From Halomonas sp. A11-A (GTDB lineage Bacteria; Pseudomonadota; Gammaproteobacteria; Pseudomonadales; Halomonadaceae): DNA of 38,198 bases. The translations under genes were made by a program, and so were the position numbers. The notes under the pieces were generated by a model. That model saw nothing but the letters and a program-made list of their open reading frames with translations. It was not told the DNA's origin and ran no database searches. Positions within the stretch are counted from its first letter, which is position 1. Every line of letters begins with the position of its first letter. The stretch spans positions 1 through 38,198 of the forward strand of contig NZ_QGTM01000028.1 of NCBI RefSeq assembly GCF_003182195.1, given 5' to 3'. Positions 16,381-24,387 of this stretch are shown here, in pieces.

Positions 16381-17714
16381 GGTGATTCTCCGGTCTTGGC
16401 GGTAGGCGTAAGCGGCTCACCCCGAAATAGGGCGGCGACCACCTCCGGGGCGGAGGGAAAGTAGCCATGGAAGTAGCTGGCGGTAAGGCTGCCCTCGCGA
16501 TAGACCGGTTCGGCCTCGCTGCCGGCCAGCTTGCGTGTTCGCCCCAGCGGCTCGGCGGCGGTCTCCAGCCGCGAGTGGTGGTAGGTGTGGCCGCGCAGCT
16601 CGCCCCGAGCGGTGGTCAGGAACTGCAGCCCCAGGGCGGTGAGCTTGCCGGCCATGCGCGCGGTGCCGGTCAGCAGCCCCAGCATCTCATGGGCCTGCCC
16701 CTCTCCATCCACCAGGGTCTCCACGCAGGCCATCAGCCCGCCGCACTCGGCGAGGATCGGCCGGCCGGCGGCGTGGTGGGCGCGAATCGCCGTTCTCATC
16801 GGCACATTGGCGGCAAGCCTCGCCGCATGCAGCTCCGGGTAGCCACCGGGGAGCCAGAGGGCATCGCAGGCGGGCAGCGAGTCATCAGCCAGCGGCGAGA
16901 AGAAGGCGAGCTCGGCACCCATGGCCTCGAGCAGGTCGAGGTTGGCGCGGTAGAGAAAGGCGAAGGCGTCGTCGCGGGCCACGGCGATGCGCACGCCCTC
17001 GAGCAGCCGCGGCGGCGGCTCGGAGGCCACGGCCTCGAGGGTCACCCTGGCCGGCAGCCGGTCGAGTCCGGCCTCCTTGAGCACCTCGGCGGCGGCATCC
17101 AGCTGCCGGTCCAGCTCCGCAAGCTCGGAGGCCTGCACCAGGCCCAGGTGGCGGTCGGGAATCGCCATGGCGGCGTGACGCGGAATGGCGCCGAGCAGCG
17201 TCAGCCCCTCCGGCATGGAGTCGGCGAGCAGCTTGCCATGACCGGGGCTGCCGATGCGGTTGGCGATCACCTCGTGGATGGCGAGCTTTGGATGGTAGTT
17301 GGCCAGCCCCTGGGCCACGGCACCGAAGGTCTGGGCCATCCCCCAGGCGTCGATCACCGGCAGCGCCGGCAGCCCGGCCAGGATCGCCAGATCGGCGCTG
17401 GAGGGGTCGCCGTCGAAGAGCCCCATGGAGCCCTCGACGAGGATCAGGTCGGCCTCCCGAGCGGCCTCGGCCAGGCGCCAGCGACACTCGGCCTCGCCGG
17501 TCATCCAGGGGTGAAGCTGGTACACCGGCTGGCCCGAGGCCACCTCCTGCACCATGGGGTCCAGGTAGTCCGGGCCGTGCTTGAACACTCTCACCTTGCG
17601 GCCGGCATTGCGGTGCAGCCGCGCCAGCGCTGCGGTGACCATGGACTTGCCCTGGCCGGAGCCGGGGGCGGTGATCAGGGCGGCATGGCACTCGCCGCGA
17701 ATCATTGACGTCAT
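16377..17714 (-). CDS. cobB: Cobyrinate a,c-diamide synthase (CobB/CbiA)
   Basis: This 445-residue amidotransferase uses glutamine and ATP to amidate the a and c carboxylates of (hydrogeno)cobyrinic acid. The N-terminal domain has the P-loop APGSGQGKS (16-24) and VEGSMGLFDG. The C-terminal glutaminase domain has LPGGYPELHA, the nucleophilic Cys in AECGGLMAC and the His of SYFHGYFPS. A second ATG (MIRGECHA) lies three codons in and could be the true start. It is immediately downstream of btuD (1 bp gap) and overlaps cobO by 4 bp. Its presence means the cell can start from cobyrinic acid and not only from cobinamide. Confidence 0.95.
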   Translation of the reverse strand: MTSMIRGECHAALITAPGSGQGKSMVTAALARLHRNAGRKVRVFKHGPDYLDPMVQEVASGQPVYQLHPWMTGEAECRWRLAEAAREADLILVEGSMGLFDGDPSSADLAILAGLPALPVIDAWGMAQTFGAVAQGLANYHPKLAIHEVIANRIGSPGHGKLLADSMPEGLTLLGAIPRHAAMAIPDRHLGLVQASELAELDRQLDAAAEVLKEAGLDRLPARVTLEAVASEPPPRLLEGVRIAVARDDAFAFLYRANLDLLEAMGAELAFFSPLADDSLPACDALWLPGGYPELHAARLAANVPMRTAIRAHHAAGRPILAECGGLMACVETLVDGEGQAHEMLGLLTGTARMAGKLTALGLQFLTTARGELRGHTYHHSRLETAAEPLGRTRKLAGSEAEPVYREGSLTASYFHGYFPSAPEVVAALFRGEPLTPTAKTGESP

Positions 17715-17715
17715 A

Positions 17716-18483
17716 TCACCTCACGGGTACGAAAACGGGGGCGCCGTCGACCTCGGCGGTGGCCAGGCGCTGGCCGTAGAGCCGCTCCAGGGCGGCGGGC
17801 ACCAGCATCTGCGCCGCCGGCCCCCAGCACGCCTCGCCGTCGGGATAGAGCAGCAGCAGGTGGTCACACCAGCGCGCCGCCAGGTTGAGGTCGTGCAGGC
17901 ACATCATCACCGCCCGGCCGGCGGCGGCCTCGCCGGCGAGCAGCGCCATGACCTCGGTCTGATGGTGCAGGTCGAGATGGTTGGTGGGCTCGTCGGCCAG
18001 CCAGAGGCGCGGCGCCTGAGTCAGCACCGTGGCGATGGTCAGGCGCTGACGCTCGCCGCCGGAGAGGGTGCTGACCAGGCGGTCGGCCAGGTGGGCGACA
18101 TCGAGCCGCGCCAGCGCCGCCTCGGCCAGGCGCAGGTCTTCACCGCCCTCCATCTGCCAGGGCGACAGCCAGGGGTGGCGGCCGATCAGGGCGGTCTCGC
18201 GCACCGTGGCGGGAAAGCCATCGTGGCGCTCCTGGAATACCAGCCCCAGCCGCTGGGCGACCCGGCGGCGGCCCAGGGTGGCGAGGGGTCGGCCGTCGAG
18301 CAGCACCTCCCCTCGGCGCGGCGTCCTGAGCCCGGCCAGGGTATGCAGCAGGGTGGTCTTGCCGGCTCCGTTGGGCCCCAGCACGCCCCACACCTGGCCG
18401 GGTTCGACGCAGAGCGTCAGCGCCCGTCCATCGGCGCGCCCGGGGACGTCGACAACCAGCTCTCGAATATCGAGACGGCTCAT
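17716..18483 (-). CDS. btuD: Vitamin B12 ABC transporter ATP-binding protein
   Basis: This 255-residue ABC ATPase powers corrinoid import through BtuC. Walker A is GPNGAGKTT, the signature is LSGGERQR, and Walker B with the D loop is RLWLADEPTNHLD, with the switch His in CLHDLNLA. The start MSRLDIRE is fixed by a one-base overlap with the btuC stop (TGATG), although the frame stays open across the whole of btuC. It is in the usual FecCD-type uptake order after btuF and btuC. Confidence 0.93.
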   Translation of the reverse strand: MSRLDIRELVVDVPGRADGRALTLCVEPGQVWGVLGPNGAGKTTLLHTLAGLRTPRRGEVLLDGRPLATLGRRRVAQRLGLVFQERHDGFPATVRETALIGRHPWLSPWQMEGGEDLRLAEAALARLDVAHLADRLVSTLSGGERQRLTIATVLTQAPRLWLADEPTNHLDLHHQTEVMALLAGEAAAGRAVMMCLHDLNLAARWCDHLLLLYPDGEACWGPAAQMLVPAALERLYGQRLATAEVDGAPVFVPVR

Positions 18484-19451
18484 CAGCGGCTCCGATAGAG
18501 CAGGTAGAGGAAGGTGGGGACGCCAAGCAGCGCGGTGATCACCCCTACCGGCAGCTGTTCCGGGGCGATCAGGGTGCGCGCCAGGGTATCGGCCAGCACC
18601 AGCAGGGTGCCGCCGGCCAGGGCGCAGGCCGGCAGGATCAGGCGCTGGTCGTTGCCCAGCACCAGGCGCAGCATATGCGGCACCACCAGCCCCACGAAGC
18701 CGATGCTGCCGGCGGTGGTCACCGCCATGGCGGTGAGCAGGCTGGCGGCCACATAGATGACCCACTCCAGCGGCCGCACCGCCACGCCGAGCGCCGCCGC
18801 CTGCAGCGGCCCACGGGCCAGCACGTTGAGGCTGCGCCCCATGGGCACCACCAGCAGACAGATCGCCAGCAGCATGACGAGCGCCGGCCAGGGGGTGCGC
18901 GCGTAGGAGAGATCCCCCATCAGCCAGTAGAGCATGCCGGGCAGACGATCGGCGGGGCTCACCGCCAGCATCAGGGTGATCACCGCCCCCCAGCCGGCGG
19001 CCACCACCACCCCGGTGAGCAGCAGCCGCGACGGCGTCCAGCTGCCGGTGCCATGGGCCAGGCCGAACACCAGCAGGGTCGAGGCCAGCGCCCCCCCGAA
19101 GGCCGAACCGGAGATCATAAGCCCCCCCATGCCGCCCAGCATGGCGGCGAGCGCCCCCACCGAGGCGCCGCCGGAGAGTCCCAGCACATAGGGGTCGGCC
19201 AGAGGGTTGCGCAGCAGCACCTGCATCAGCGCACCGGCTACCGCCAGCAGGCCGCCGACGGCGAAGGCCGCAAGCGAGCGCGGCACCCGCAGCTCGAGGA
19301 TGAGGGTGCGCGGCAGGACCTCGCCGCCGCCGCGGAGCACCGCCCACAGCTCGCCAGGCGCCACGCCGACACTGCCGACGCTGACCGACAGCGCCAGCGC
19401 CGCCAGCGCCGCCGCCAGCAGCAGGCCCAGGGGCAGGCTCAGCTGTCGCAT
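18483..19451 (-). CDS. btuC: Vitamin B12 ABC transporter permease
   Basis: This 322-residue polytopic inner-membrane permease of the FecCD/BtuC family has about ten hydrophobic segments. Typical motifs are LRVPRSLAAFAVGG, LRNPLADPYVLGLSGGA and the C-terminal GSIGFVGLVVPHMLRL followed by LPVGVITALLGVPTF. It forms the channel of the BtuCDF importer. The gene lies between btuF (9 bp gap) and btuD (one-base overlap). Confidence 0.94.
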   Translation of the reverse strand: MRQLSLPLGLLLAAALAALALSVSVGSVGVAPGELWAVLRGGGEVLPRTLILELRVPRSLAAFAVGGLLAVAGALMQVLLRNPLADPYVLGLSGGASVGALAAMLGGMGGLMISGSAFGGALASTLLVFGLAHGTGSWTPSRLLLTGVVVAAGWGAVITLMLAVSPADRLPGMLYWLMGDLSYARTPWPALVMLLAICLLVVPMGRSLNVLARGPLQAAALGVAVRPLEWVIYVAASLLTAMAVTTAGSIGFVGLVVPHMLRLVLGNDQRLILPACALAGGTLLVLADTLARTLIAPEQLPVGVITALLGVPTFLYLLYRSR

Positions 19452-19460
19452 CGAGTGGGG

Positions 19461-20387
19461 CTACCGTCTGGCACGCGCGACCTCCAGCTTGTCGCAGAGA
19501 ATGCGGCTGCCCTCCAGCAGGCGCGGGGTCGGCCGCTGGATCAGCGAGGGCGGCACGAAGAAGAGATTGTCGCGGGCGACCGCGGTCAGGCCCGGATACT
19601 GCTCCCAGTGCGCGAGCCAGTGGCGGTTCTCCTCGCCCATGCCGCCGGCGATGATCGCCTCGGGGTCGGCGGCCAGCACCGACTCGTCGTCGAGGCGCGG
19701 CACCAGCCGCGAGAGCTCACCGAAGACATTGACGCCACCGCACAGGGTCACCACCTGGCCGATCAGGTGCTCGTCGTTGACGCTCATCAGGGGCTCGTCC
19801 CACACCTGATAGAAGACCGACACCGGCTCGGCCTTGGCGTGGCGCTCGGCGAGCTCCGCCATGCCCTCGCGGAAGCGGGCGGCCTCGGCGTCGCCCGCCG
19901 CCTCGCTGCCGGCCAGGCGCGCCAGCCGCTCGATGGCGCTGGCGACTCCCTCGACGGTGCGCGGCTCGATCATGAACACCGGCAGCCCCAGCGCCTCGAG
20001 TGTCTCGAGCTGCTCCGCCGGGTTGCCGGTGATCCAGCCGATCACCAGATCCGGCGCCAGCGATACCAGGGTTTCCAGGTCCATGCGGGTGTGGCTGCCG
20101 ACCGATTGGACCTCCCGGGCCTCGGGCGGATAGTCGCTGTAGGCCACCACCGCGACCACCTTCTCCCCTGCCCCGGCGGCCCAGGTCAGCTCGGTGGCCC
20201 CGGGCGAGAGCGCGGCGATACGGCTGGCCGGCGCGTCCAGGCAGACCTCGCGGCCGCGGTCATCGACGGCACAGGGGGAGTCGGCGCGCGCCTCGCTCGC
20301 GCCCAGCCCCGCGAGGGCGAGGCCAAGCGAGGCGCAGAAGACGGCAGCGGGGCCAAGGGCCCCGCCGAGCTGGCCGCTACTGGCCAA
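19461..20387 (-). CDS. btuF: Corrinoid-binding periplasmic protein (BtuF-like)
   Basis: This 308-residue periplasmic binding protein (cluster A, TroA fold) delivers corrinoid to BtuCD. Features are a hydrophobic signal-like segment ending SEARA near residue 35, the lobe-1 pattern RIAALSPGATEL, MDLETLVSLAPDLVIGW, and a second lobe with NVFGELSRLVPRLDDESVLAADPEAII. The TTG start at 20387 overlaps btuB by 11 bp, has only a weak ribosome site and gives a signal peptide without a basic N-region, so the exact start is uncertain. Translation is probably coupled to btuB. Confidence 0.88.
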   Translation of the reverse strand: MASSGQLGGALGPAAVFCASLGLALAGLGASEARADSPCAVDDRGREVCLDAPASRIAALSPGATELTWAAGAGEKVVAVVAYSDYPPEAREVQSVGSHTRMDLETLVSLAPDLVIGWITGNPAEQLETLEALGLPVFMIEPRTVEGVASAIERLARLAGSEAAGDAEAARFREGMAELAERHAKAEPVSVFYQVWDEPLMSVNDEHLIGQVVTLCGGVNVFGELSRLVPRLDDESVLAADPEAIIAGGMGEENRHWLAHWEQYPGLTAVARDNLFFVPPSLIQRPTPRLLEGSRILCDKLEVARARR

Positions 20388-22230
20388 AGTGAACGCTCAC
20401 GAAGGCCGCACGGCCGGCGTTGATATAGTCACGCGCGGTTTCGTACTCCTTGTCCAGGGCATTCTCCACAGTCAGGCGAGCCGACCACATCGGCGCAAAG
20501 TCCCAGCCGGCGCGCAGGTTGACCAGGCCGAAGCCGGGTAGGCGAGTAGCGTTACCAGAGAAGTCGTAATCATAGCGATGGTTCTGGGCAACCCAGGAGC
20601 CCCCCAGCGACCAGTCGCCCAGCTCGCGGTCGATGTCCAGGCGCAGGCTCCGACTGGCACGGTTCCCAAGGCGATTACCTGTCGCACGGTCTTCGGGGTC
20701 GGTGTAAGTCACTGCCGCGGCCAAGGTCCAGGAATCAATCTCGATACCTGTTGACAGCTCTGCCCCACGAATGCGGGCGCTATCTACCTGCTCAGGTGCG
20801 GAAGTAAAGTTCCCTTGGTCCTTCCATTGAATCAGATCATCAATCTCGTTCTGATATAGGGCCAGATCCCAGAAATAATGCTGATATTGGCCGCGCGCCC
20901 CGAGTTCGAAGGCCTCGGCTTTCTCTGCCTTGAGGTCAGGATTACCGAAATTACCCCACTGATCACGATAGTAGAGGTCATTAAAGGTCGGTGCCTTAAA
21001 GGAGGTACCATAGCTGGCTCGAAGGGTATGATAGGCACCCACATCATAGCCCAGCGCCAAGCTGCCAGTTACCTCCTCCCCGTAGGCCTGATTATCGTCG
21101 TAGCGCAGGCTCGCCTGGACGGCGACGGGGGCAAAGTCGAACAGGCCTTGGGCGAAGACAGCAGTATTATCGCGACTTTCTACCAGGTAGTCATCAGAAG
21201 TCGTGACTGAGTCCTTTAAATACTCAGCCCCTAATACAAGCTCATGCAAACCCAACCTTAAGGTATTCTCCCAACGGGCGGAACGCGACTTGGTATCGAA
21301 AACTGTCACTCCAAAGCTATAGAGATTCTCTTGCTCATCACGTGACTCGCTCAGGGTCAGACGACTGCGCCATATGTCACTGACGGGAATCTCACCGTAG
21401 GCCCCGGTTACCTGCTGGACGAAGTCTGTCTCGGCCGGTGCTCCGAAGCTGTCGAACTCGGTATTGCCCCGAGCCCGCAGCGCCAGCAAGCCGACCTCGG
21501 CGTCGCTGTCGAAGGTGTGGGAGAGCCTGATCAGGCCCGAGGTATTGTCGTAGCCCTTGTCGTCACCCCCCCGGCGAACCGGCTGCCCGTCGGTATCGAA
21601 GCGGCTACCGGCGACGTAGTAGCGGGTCCCGCCGCTGCCGCCGGCCATGCTGGCGCTGTAGCGCTGAGTATTGAAGGAGCCGCCGCCTACCGAAACGCGC
21701 GGCTGGGGATCCCCCTCCTCGCCTTCCGGGGTAAAGAGCTGCACCACCCCGCCCACGGCGTCGGCGCCATAGAGGCTGCCGCGAGGGCCGCGAACTATCT
21801 CGGCGCGCTCGAACATGCGCGGGTCGAGGAACTGCCAGGCGGGGCCGCCAAGAGTCGCGGAGCGCAGGCGAATACCGTCGATCAACAGCAGGCTCTGGCT
21901 ATTCGAGGTGCCGCGGAGATAGACGCTGCTGGACTTGCCGAAGCTGCCGTTGGTGACCACGTCCACCCCCGGCTGGCCGCGAAAGAGGTCGGTGAGGCTC
22001 ATCGGGTCCTGGCGGCGCAGGGTGGCCTCGTCGAGCACGGTGACAGAAGCGAGCGTCTCATCGGCGGTGCGCGGCGCCAGGGCGGCAGTGACCACCAGGG
22101 GGTTGAGGCGTGCCGCCTCGGCGGTGGTGTCGGCCGCGCCTTCGAGCTGAGGCTCGGCGGCCTGAATGGCCAGCGGCAGGGTGGCCAGTGCGAAGGTCGC
22201 AAGGCCCCGGGAGGCAAAAGTCGTGTTCAT
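20377..22230 (-). CDS. btuB: TonB-dependent vitamin B12 outer-membrane receptor
   Basis: This 617-residue outer-membrane receptor takes up cobalamin with TonB energy. Features are a signal peptide to about residue 24 (AIQA), TonB box PLVVTA (44-49), plug domain (about 60-165; SVYLRGTSNSQSLLLIDGIR, RGPRGSLYGADAVGGVV) and a 22-strand-type barrel ending in VSVHF. The ATG is chosen over an upstream open frame because AAGGGACAG precedes it and the signal peptide begins here. It sits 146 bp below a cobalamin riboswitch and is first in a seven-gene operon. Positions about 20700-21400, encoding mid-barrel, are far richer in A+T (lines near 40% G+C) than the plug-coding part (near 75%), suggesting recombination. 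Confidence 0.95.
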   Translation of the reverse strand: MNTTFASRGLATFALATLPLAIQAAEPQLEGAADTTAEAARLNPLVVTAALAPRTADETLASVTVLDEATLRRQDPMSLTDLFRGQPGVDVVTNGSFGKSSSVYLRGTSNSQSLLLIDGIRLRSATLGGPAWQFLDPRMFERAEIVRGPRGSLYGADAVGGVVQLFTPEGEEGDPQPRVSVGGGSFNTQRYSASMAGGSGGTRYYVAGSRFDTDGQPVRRGGDDKGYDNTSGLIRLSHTFDSDAEVGLLALRARGNTEFDSFGAPAETDFVQQVTGAYGEIPVSDIWRSRLTLSESRDEQENLYSFGVTVFDTKSRSARWENTLRLGLHELVLGAEYLKDSVTTSDDYLVESRDNTAVFAQGLFDFAPVAVQASLRYDDNQAYGEEVTGSLALGYDVGAYHTLRASYGTSFKAPTFNDLYYRDQWGNFGNPDLKAEKAEAFELGARGQYQHYFWDLALYQNEIDDLIQWKDQGNFTSAPEQVDSARIRGAELSTGIEIDSWTLAAAVTYTDPEDRATGNRLGNRASRSLRLDIDRELGDWSLGGSWVAQNHRYDYDFSGNATRLPGFGLVNLRAGWDFAPMWSARLTVENALDKEYETARDYINAGRAAFVSVHFGQ

Positions 22231-22245
22231 GTCTGTCCCTTGCTT

Positions 22246-22267
22246 CGCCGTGCTCACCCGCACGGCG
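22246..22267 (-). promoter_or_regulatory. Hairpin just before the btuB ribosome site
   Basis: On the minus strand CGCCGTGC-GGGTGA-GCACGGCG forms a perfect 8-bp stem ending 15 nt before the btuB ATG, next to the AAGGGA ribosome site. An A6 run precedes it. It may be part of the riboswitch expression platform, which would then act on translation since no T run follows. Confidence 0.5.
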
Positions 22268-22375
22268 TCCAGCTTTTTTCTATGGGCCGGCGCAGAGGAA
22301 CAGAAGGAAGGGAAGCGGCGCGAACGGAGCGGTCGATGCCCTGCCTGATGACCGCCCTCCGCGATTCGGCATGCG

Positions 22376-22595
22376 CTCTCGGGCCGGTCTCCGGACTTAC
22401 GAGCGAGGGCCTGGCGTGATGCCGGAGGTCCTGCTGAACCGCCGCCTTCCCATGCCGTGGGCACAGTGGCGTGATGGCGGTTCTTGACTCGATCACCGTT
22501 GCGGGGGCAGCGTCGGACTGGCGGGCGGTTGAGCAGGGCACCGCGCACCGACTTCCCGTTTACCTGGCGGCACTCACTCCGCCAGCACCTGAGAG
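22376..22595 (-). ncRNA. Cobalamin riboswitch upstream of btuB
   Basis: The minus strand shows the conserved AdoCbl-riboswitch landmarks in order: a closing stem CTCTCAGG (5') with CCCGAGAG (3'); GGTAAACGGGAAGTCGGTGC; GACGCTGCCCCCGCAACGGT; GCCACTG (22464-22470) followed by CATGGGAAGGCGG; and the B12 box AAGTCCGGAGACCGGC (22383-22398). It should shut off the btuB-btuF-btuC-btuD-cobB-cobO-cobQ transcript when adenosylcobalamin is plentiful. No second copy precedes cobT. Confidence 0.95.
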
Positions 22596-22602
22596 TGCGC
22601 GT

Positions 22603-22631
22603 ACGCTAGCAACCCGCGGCCCCGGGGTCAA
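22603..22631 (-). promoter_or_regulatory. Likely promoter of the btuB riboswitch operon
   Basis: Minus-strand -35 TTGACC (22626-22631), 17-bp spacer, -10 TAGCGT (22603-22608). It starts transcription just before the first riboswitch stem. The -10 is a poor match, and read-through from the upstream cob genes is also possible because no terminator is seen between them. Confidence 0.5.
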
Positions 22632-22664
22632 CGTCGAAAGTCGAACGCCTGACTTAAAGCCATT

Positions 22665-23093
22665 CTATTTCAATTGCTTGCAAAGCCCATGGCGCACCTG
22701 CCAGACCGCTCGGCTGCGCGAAGCGACCTCCTGGGCAAGCCAGCCGTTGAGGTCGCGCAGGCGGCGTGCCTCAGCGGCCATGGGCACGATGCCACACCCC
22801 ATCTCATCGAGGATCAGCAGCGCCTCGCCCTGCGCCTCTCGCTCCCGCTCGTCCAGCGCCGAGAGCTGAGCCCGCCAGGCGCTGCGCACGGCCTCGTCAT
22901 CGGCCGTCGCGGCCAGCAGGGCCTTGAGCCACTCCGCCCAGCCGGTGATCACCAGGACACCGCCCGACGGCGGTCGACCGGCCCAGCCCGCGGGCGGCTC
23001 TCCCGGCTCCAGCCGATGCCAGACCGCCCGGGGATAGCGCTCGGCGACTAGGGCGCGTCGGCCAGAGCAGGCACCGCCGATGATGCACAGCAT
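22665..23093 (-). CDS. Second, degenerate CobU-like protein
   Basis: This 142-residue protein is recognisable as a short relative of the adenosylcobinamide kinase/guanylyltransferase CobU. The C-terminal half matches well: DEMGCGIVPM (96-105), then an RLRDLNGWLAQEVA stretch, as in the CobU VGMGIVP...FRDIAGRVNQ region. The N-terminal P-loop is GGACSGRR (6-13) instead of GGARSGKS, so the phosphate-binding Lys and Ser are both Arg. The segment with the guanylylated His is largely missing. Canonical activity is therefore doubtful; it may be a partner or regulatory subunit for the full-length CobU of the same operon, or a decaying paralogue. It overlaps the end of cobC by 46 bp. Confidence 0.75.
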   Translation of the reverse strand: MLCIIGGACSGRRALVAERYPRAVWHRLEPGEPPAGWAGRPPSGGVLVITGWAEWLKALLAATADDEAVRSAWRAQLSALDEREREAQGEALLILDEMGCGIVPMAAEARRLRDLNGWLAQEVASRSRAVWQVRHGLCKQLK

Positions 23094-23680
23094 TGCCAGC
23101 CTCCTCTTTCGCTCTCGATCACAAAGCGGCGCCCCTGGGCCTGGCCCACGACGCCCTCCCAGAAATCGGTCGCCTCCAGGCGGCGACGCAGCTCGCGGAT
23201 GGCGCCGCCGTGGCTCACGGCCAGCACGCGGCGATGCCCCTGCTCGGCGGCCTGGGCCAGCACGCCCTCGAGCCAGGCTTCGAGGCGCGCCCAGAGATCG
23301 TCGGCGGACTCACCGCCAGGCGGCGCCTGCATGCCGGCGCTGTCGACCCAGGCGCGATAGCGGGGATCGTCCTTGAGCTCGTCCCAGGTGCGCCCCTCAT
23401 AGTCCCCGAAGTCGAGCTCGCGCAGGCGCGCATCGAAGGACGCCGCCCCTTCGCTCCCCGGCAGCACATGGGCCAGGGTCTGCCGACAGCGGGTCAGGTC
23501 GCTGCAGTACAGGGCGTCGAAGGCCTCGCCCGCCAGGTGGTCGCGCAGCCGGTCCATGTCCGGCACGGCATCGGGCAGCAGCAGCGGGATGTCGCGCTGG
23601 CCCTGGTAGCGCCGGTCAAGGTTCCAGCGCGTCACGCCATGACGAACCACCACCAGCTCCAGGCGATGAACAGCAGCCAT
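23048..23680 (-). CDS. cobC: Alpha-ribazole phosphatase-like histidine phosphatase (CobC)
   Basis: This 210-residue histidine-phosphatase-superfamily enzyme probably removes the 5'-phosphate of alpha-ribazole phosphate or of adenosylcobalamin phosphate. The catalytic motif is VVRHGVTRWN (nucleophile His14). The acid/base region LRELDFGDYEGRTWDE and the second His of AVSHGGAIRELRR are present. The ATG is preceded by the strong ribosome site GGAGGAGAAC. It overlaps cobS by 49 bp at its start and the CobU-like gene by 46 bp at its end. The assignment to CobC rests on the operon, as the fold is shared with phosphoglycerate mutases. Confidence 0.88.
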   Translation of the reverse strand: MAAVHRLELVVVRHGVTRWNLDRRYQGQRDIPLLLPDAVPDMDRLRDHLAGEAFDALYCSDLTRCRQTLAHVLPGSEGAASFDARLRELDFGDYEGRTWDELKDDPRYRAWVDSAGMQAPPGGESADDLWARLEAWLEGVLAQAAEQGHRRVLAVSHGGAIRELRRRLEATDFWEGVVGQAQGRRFVIESERGGWQCCASSAVPALADAP

Positions 23681-24387
23681 AGTTCTCCTCCCTCGATGGC
23701 AGCACCGACGATATCGCCGTTGATGCCGGTGAAGGCCCGCACCATGGCGAGGCCGTAGACAAACAGAAAAAGGCACAGGGCGCCGAGCAGCCAGACACCG
23801 CCCGGCACAAAGCCGACGACGATCAGCAGCGGCAGCAGCGCAAGCCCAAGGTCCCGCGGCGCCAGGTGCTGCCGCCAGGTCCAGGCCAGCCCCTCGCGCC
23901 GCGCCAGGGGTGCCAGGCGCAGCAGGGCGAGGGCCCCGAAGCGCGCCAGCGCCGGCAGCGCCACCCACAGCCAGGGGCTCGCCCCGGCCTCGAGCAGGGC
24001 CCAGATCAGCGCCCCCTTCCAGGCCAGCAGGAACACCAGGGCCAGGATCGCGAAGCTGCCCACCTGGCTGTCCTTCATGATCGCCCAACGCTTCTCCAGG
24101 GGCGCATTGCTGCCCAGCGCATCGGCCACGTCCATGACGCCGTCCAGGTGCAGGCCGCCGGTGAGGGCCACCCACAGGCTGAGCAGCACCAACGCCAGCA
24201 GCGGAGTGGGCAGCCCCTGCCCCAGGGTGGCCAGGGCCGCCAGGGCGGCGCCGATCAACAGCCCCACCAGGGGGTAGCTGCGCAACGCCCAGCGGCAAGT
24301 GGCGGCGTTCCAGGGACAGGCCACGGGCAGGGGTATCCGGGTCAGGAACTGCAGGGCCAGCACGAGCCCGAAAAGGGCGTCTCTCAT
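23632..24387 (-). CDS. cobS: Adenosylcobinamide-GDP ribazoletransferase (cobalamin synthase)
   Basis: This 251-residue polytopic membrane enzyme joins adenosylcobinamide-GDP with alpha-ribazole (phosphate), the last step of cobalamin assembly. Family motifs are FLTRIPLP near the N-terminus, YPLVGLLIG, the acidic metal-binding GGLHLDGVMDVADALGS, KDSQVGSFA and the C-terminal FTGINGDIVGAAIE. Six to seven hydrophobic helices are seen. The start overlaps the cobU stop by 4 bp (ATGA). The C-terminal end reads into cobC by 49 bp. Confidence 0.94.
   Translation of the reverse strand: MRDALFGLVLALQFLTRIPLPVACPWNAATCRWALRSYPLVGLLIGAALAALATLGQGLPTPLLALVLLSLWVALTGGLHLDGVMDVADALGSNAPLEKRWAIMKDSQVGSFAILALVFLLAWKGALIWALLEAGASPWLWVALPALARFGALALLRLAPLARREGLAWTWRQHLAPRDLGLALLPLLIVVGFVPGGVWLLGALCLFLFVYGLAMVRAFTGINGDIVGAAIEGGELWLLFIAWSWWWFVMA

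Noticed and set aside
17716..19347. A single 543-residue btuD with a long N-terminal extension
   Set aside because: The extra N-terminal part is btuC read out of frame. The ABC protein starts at MSRLDIRE, overlapping the btuC stop by one base.
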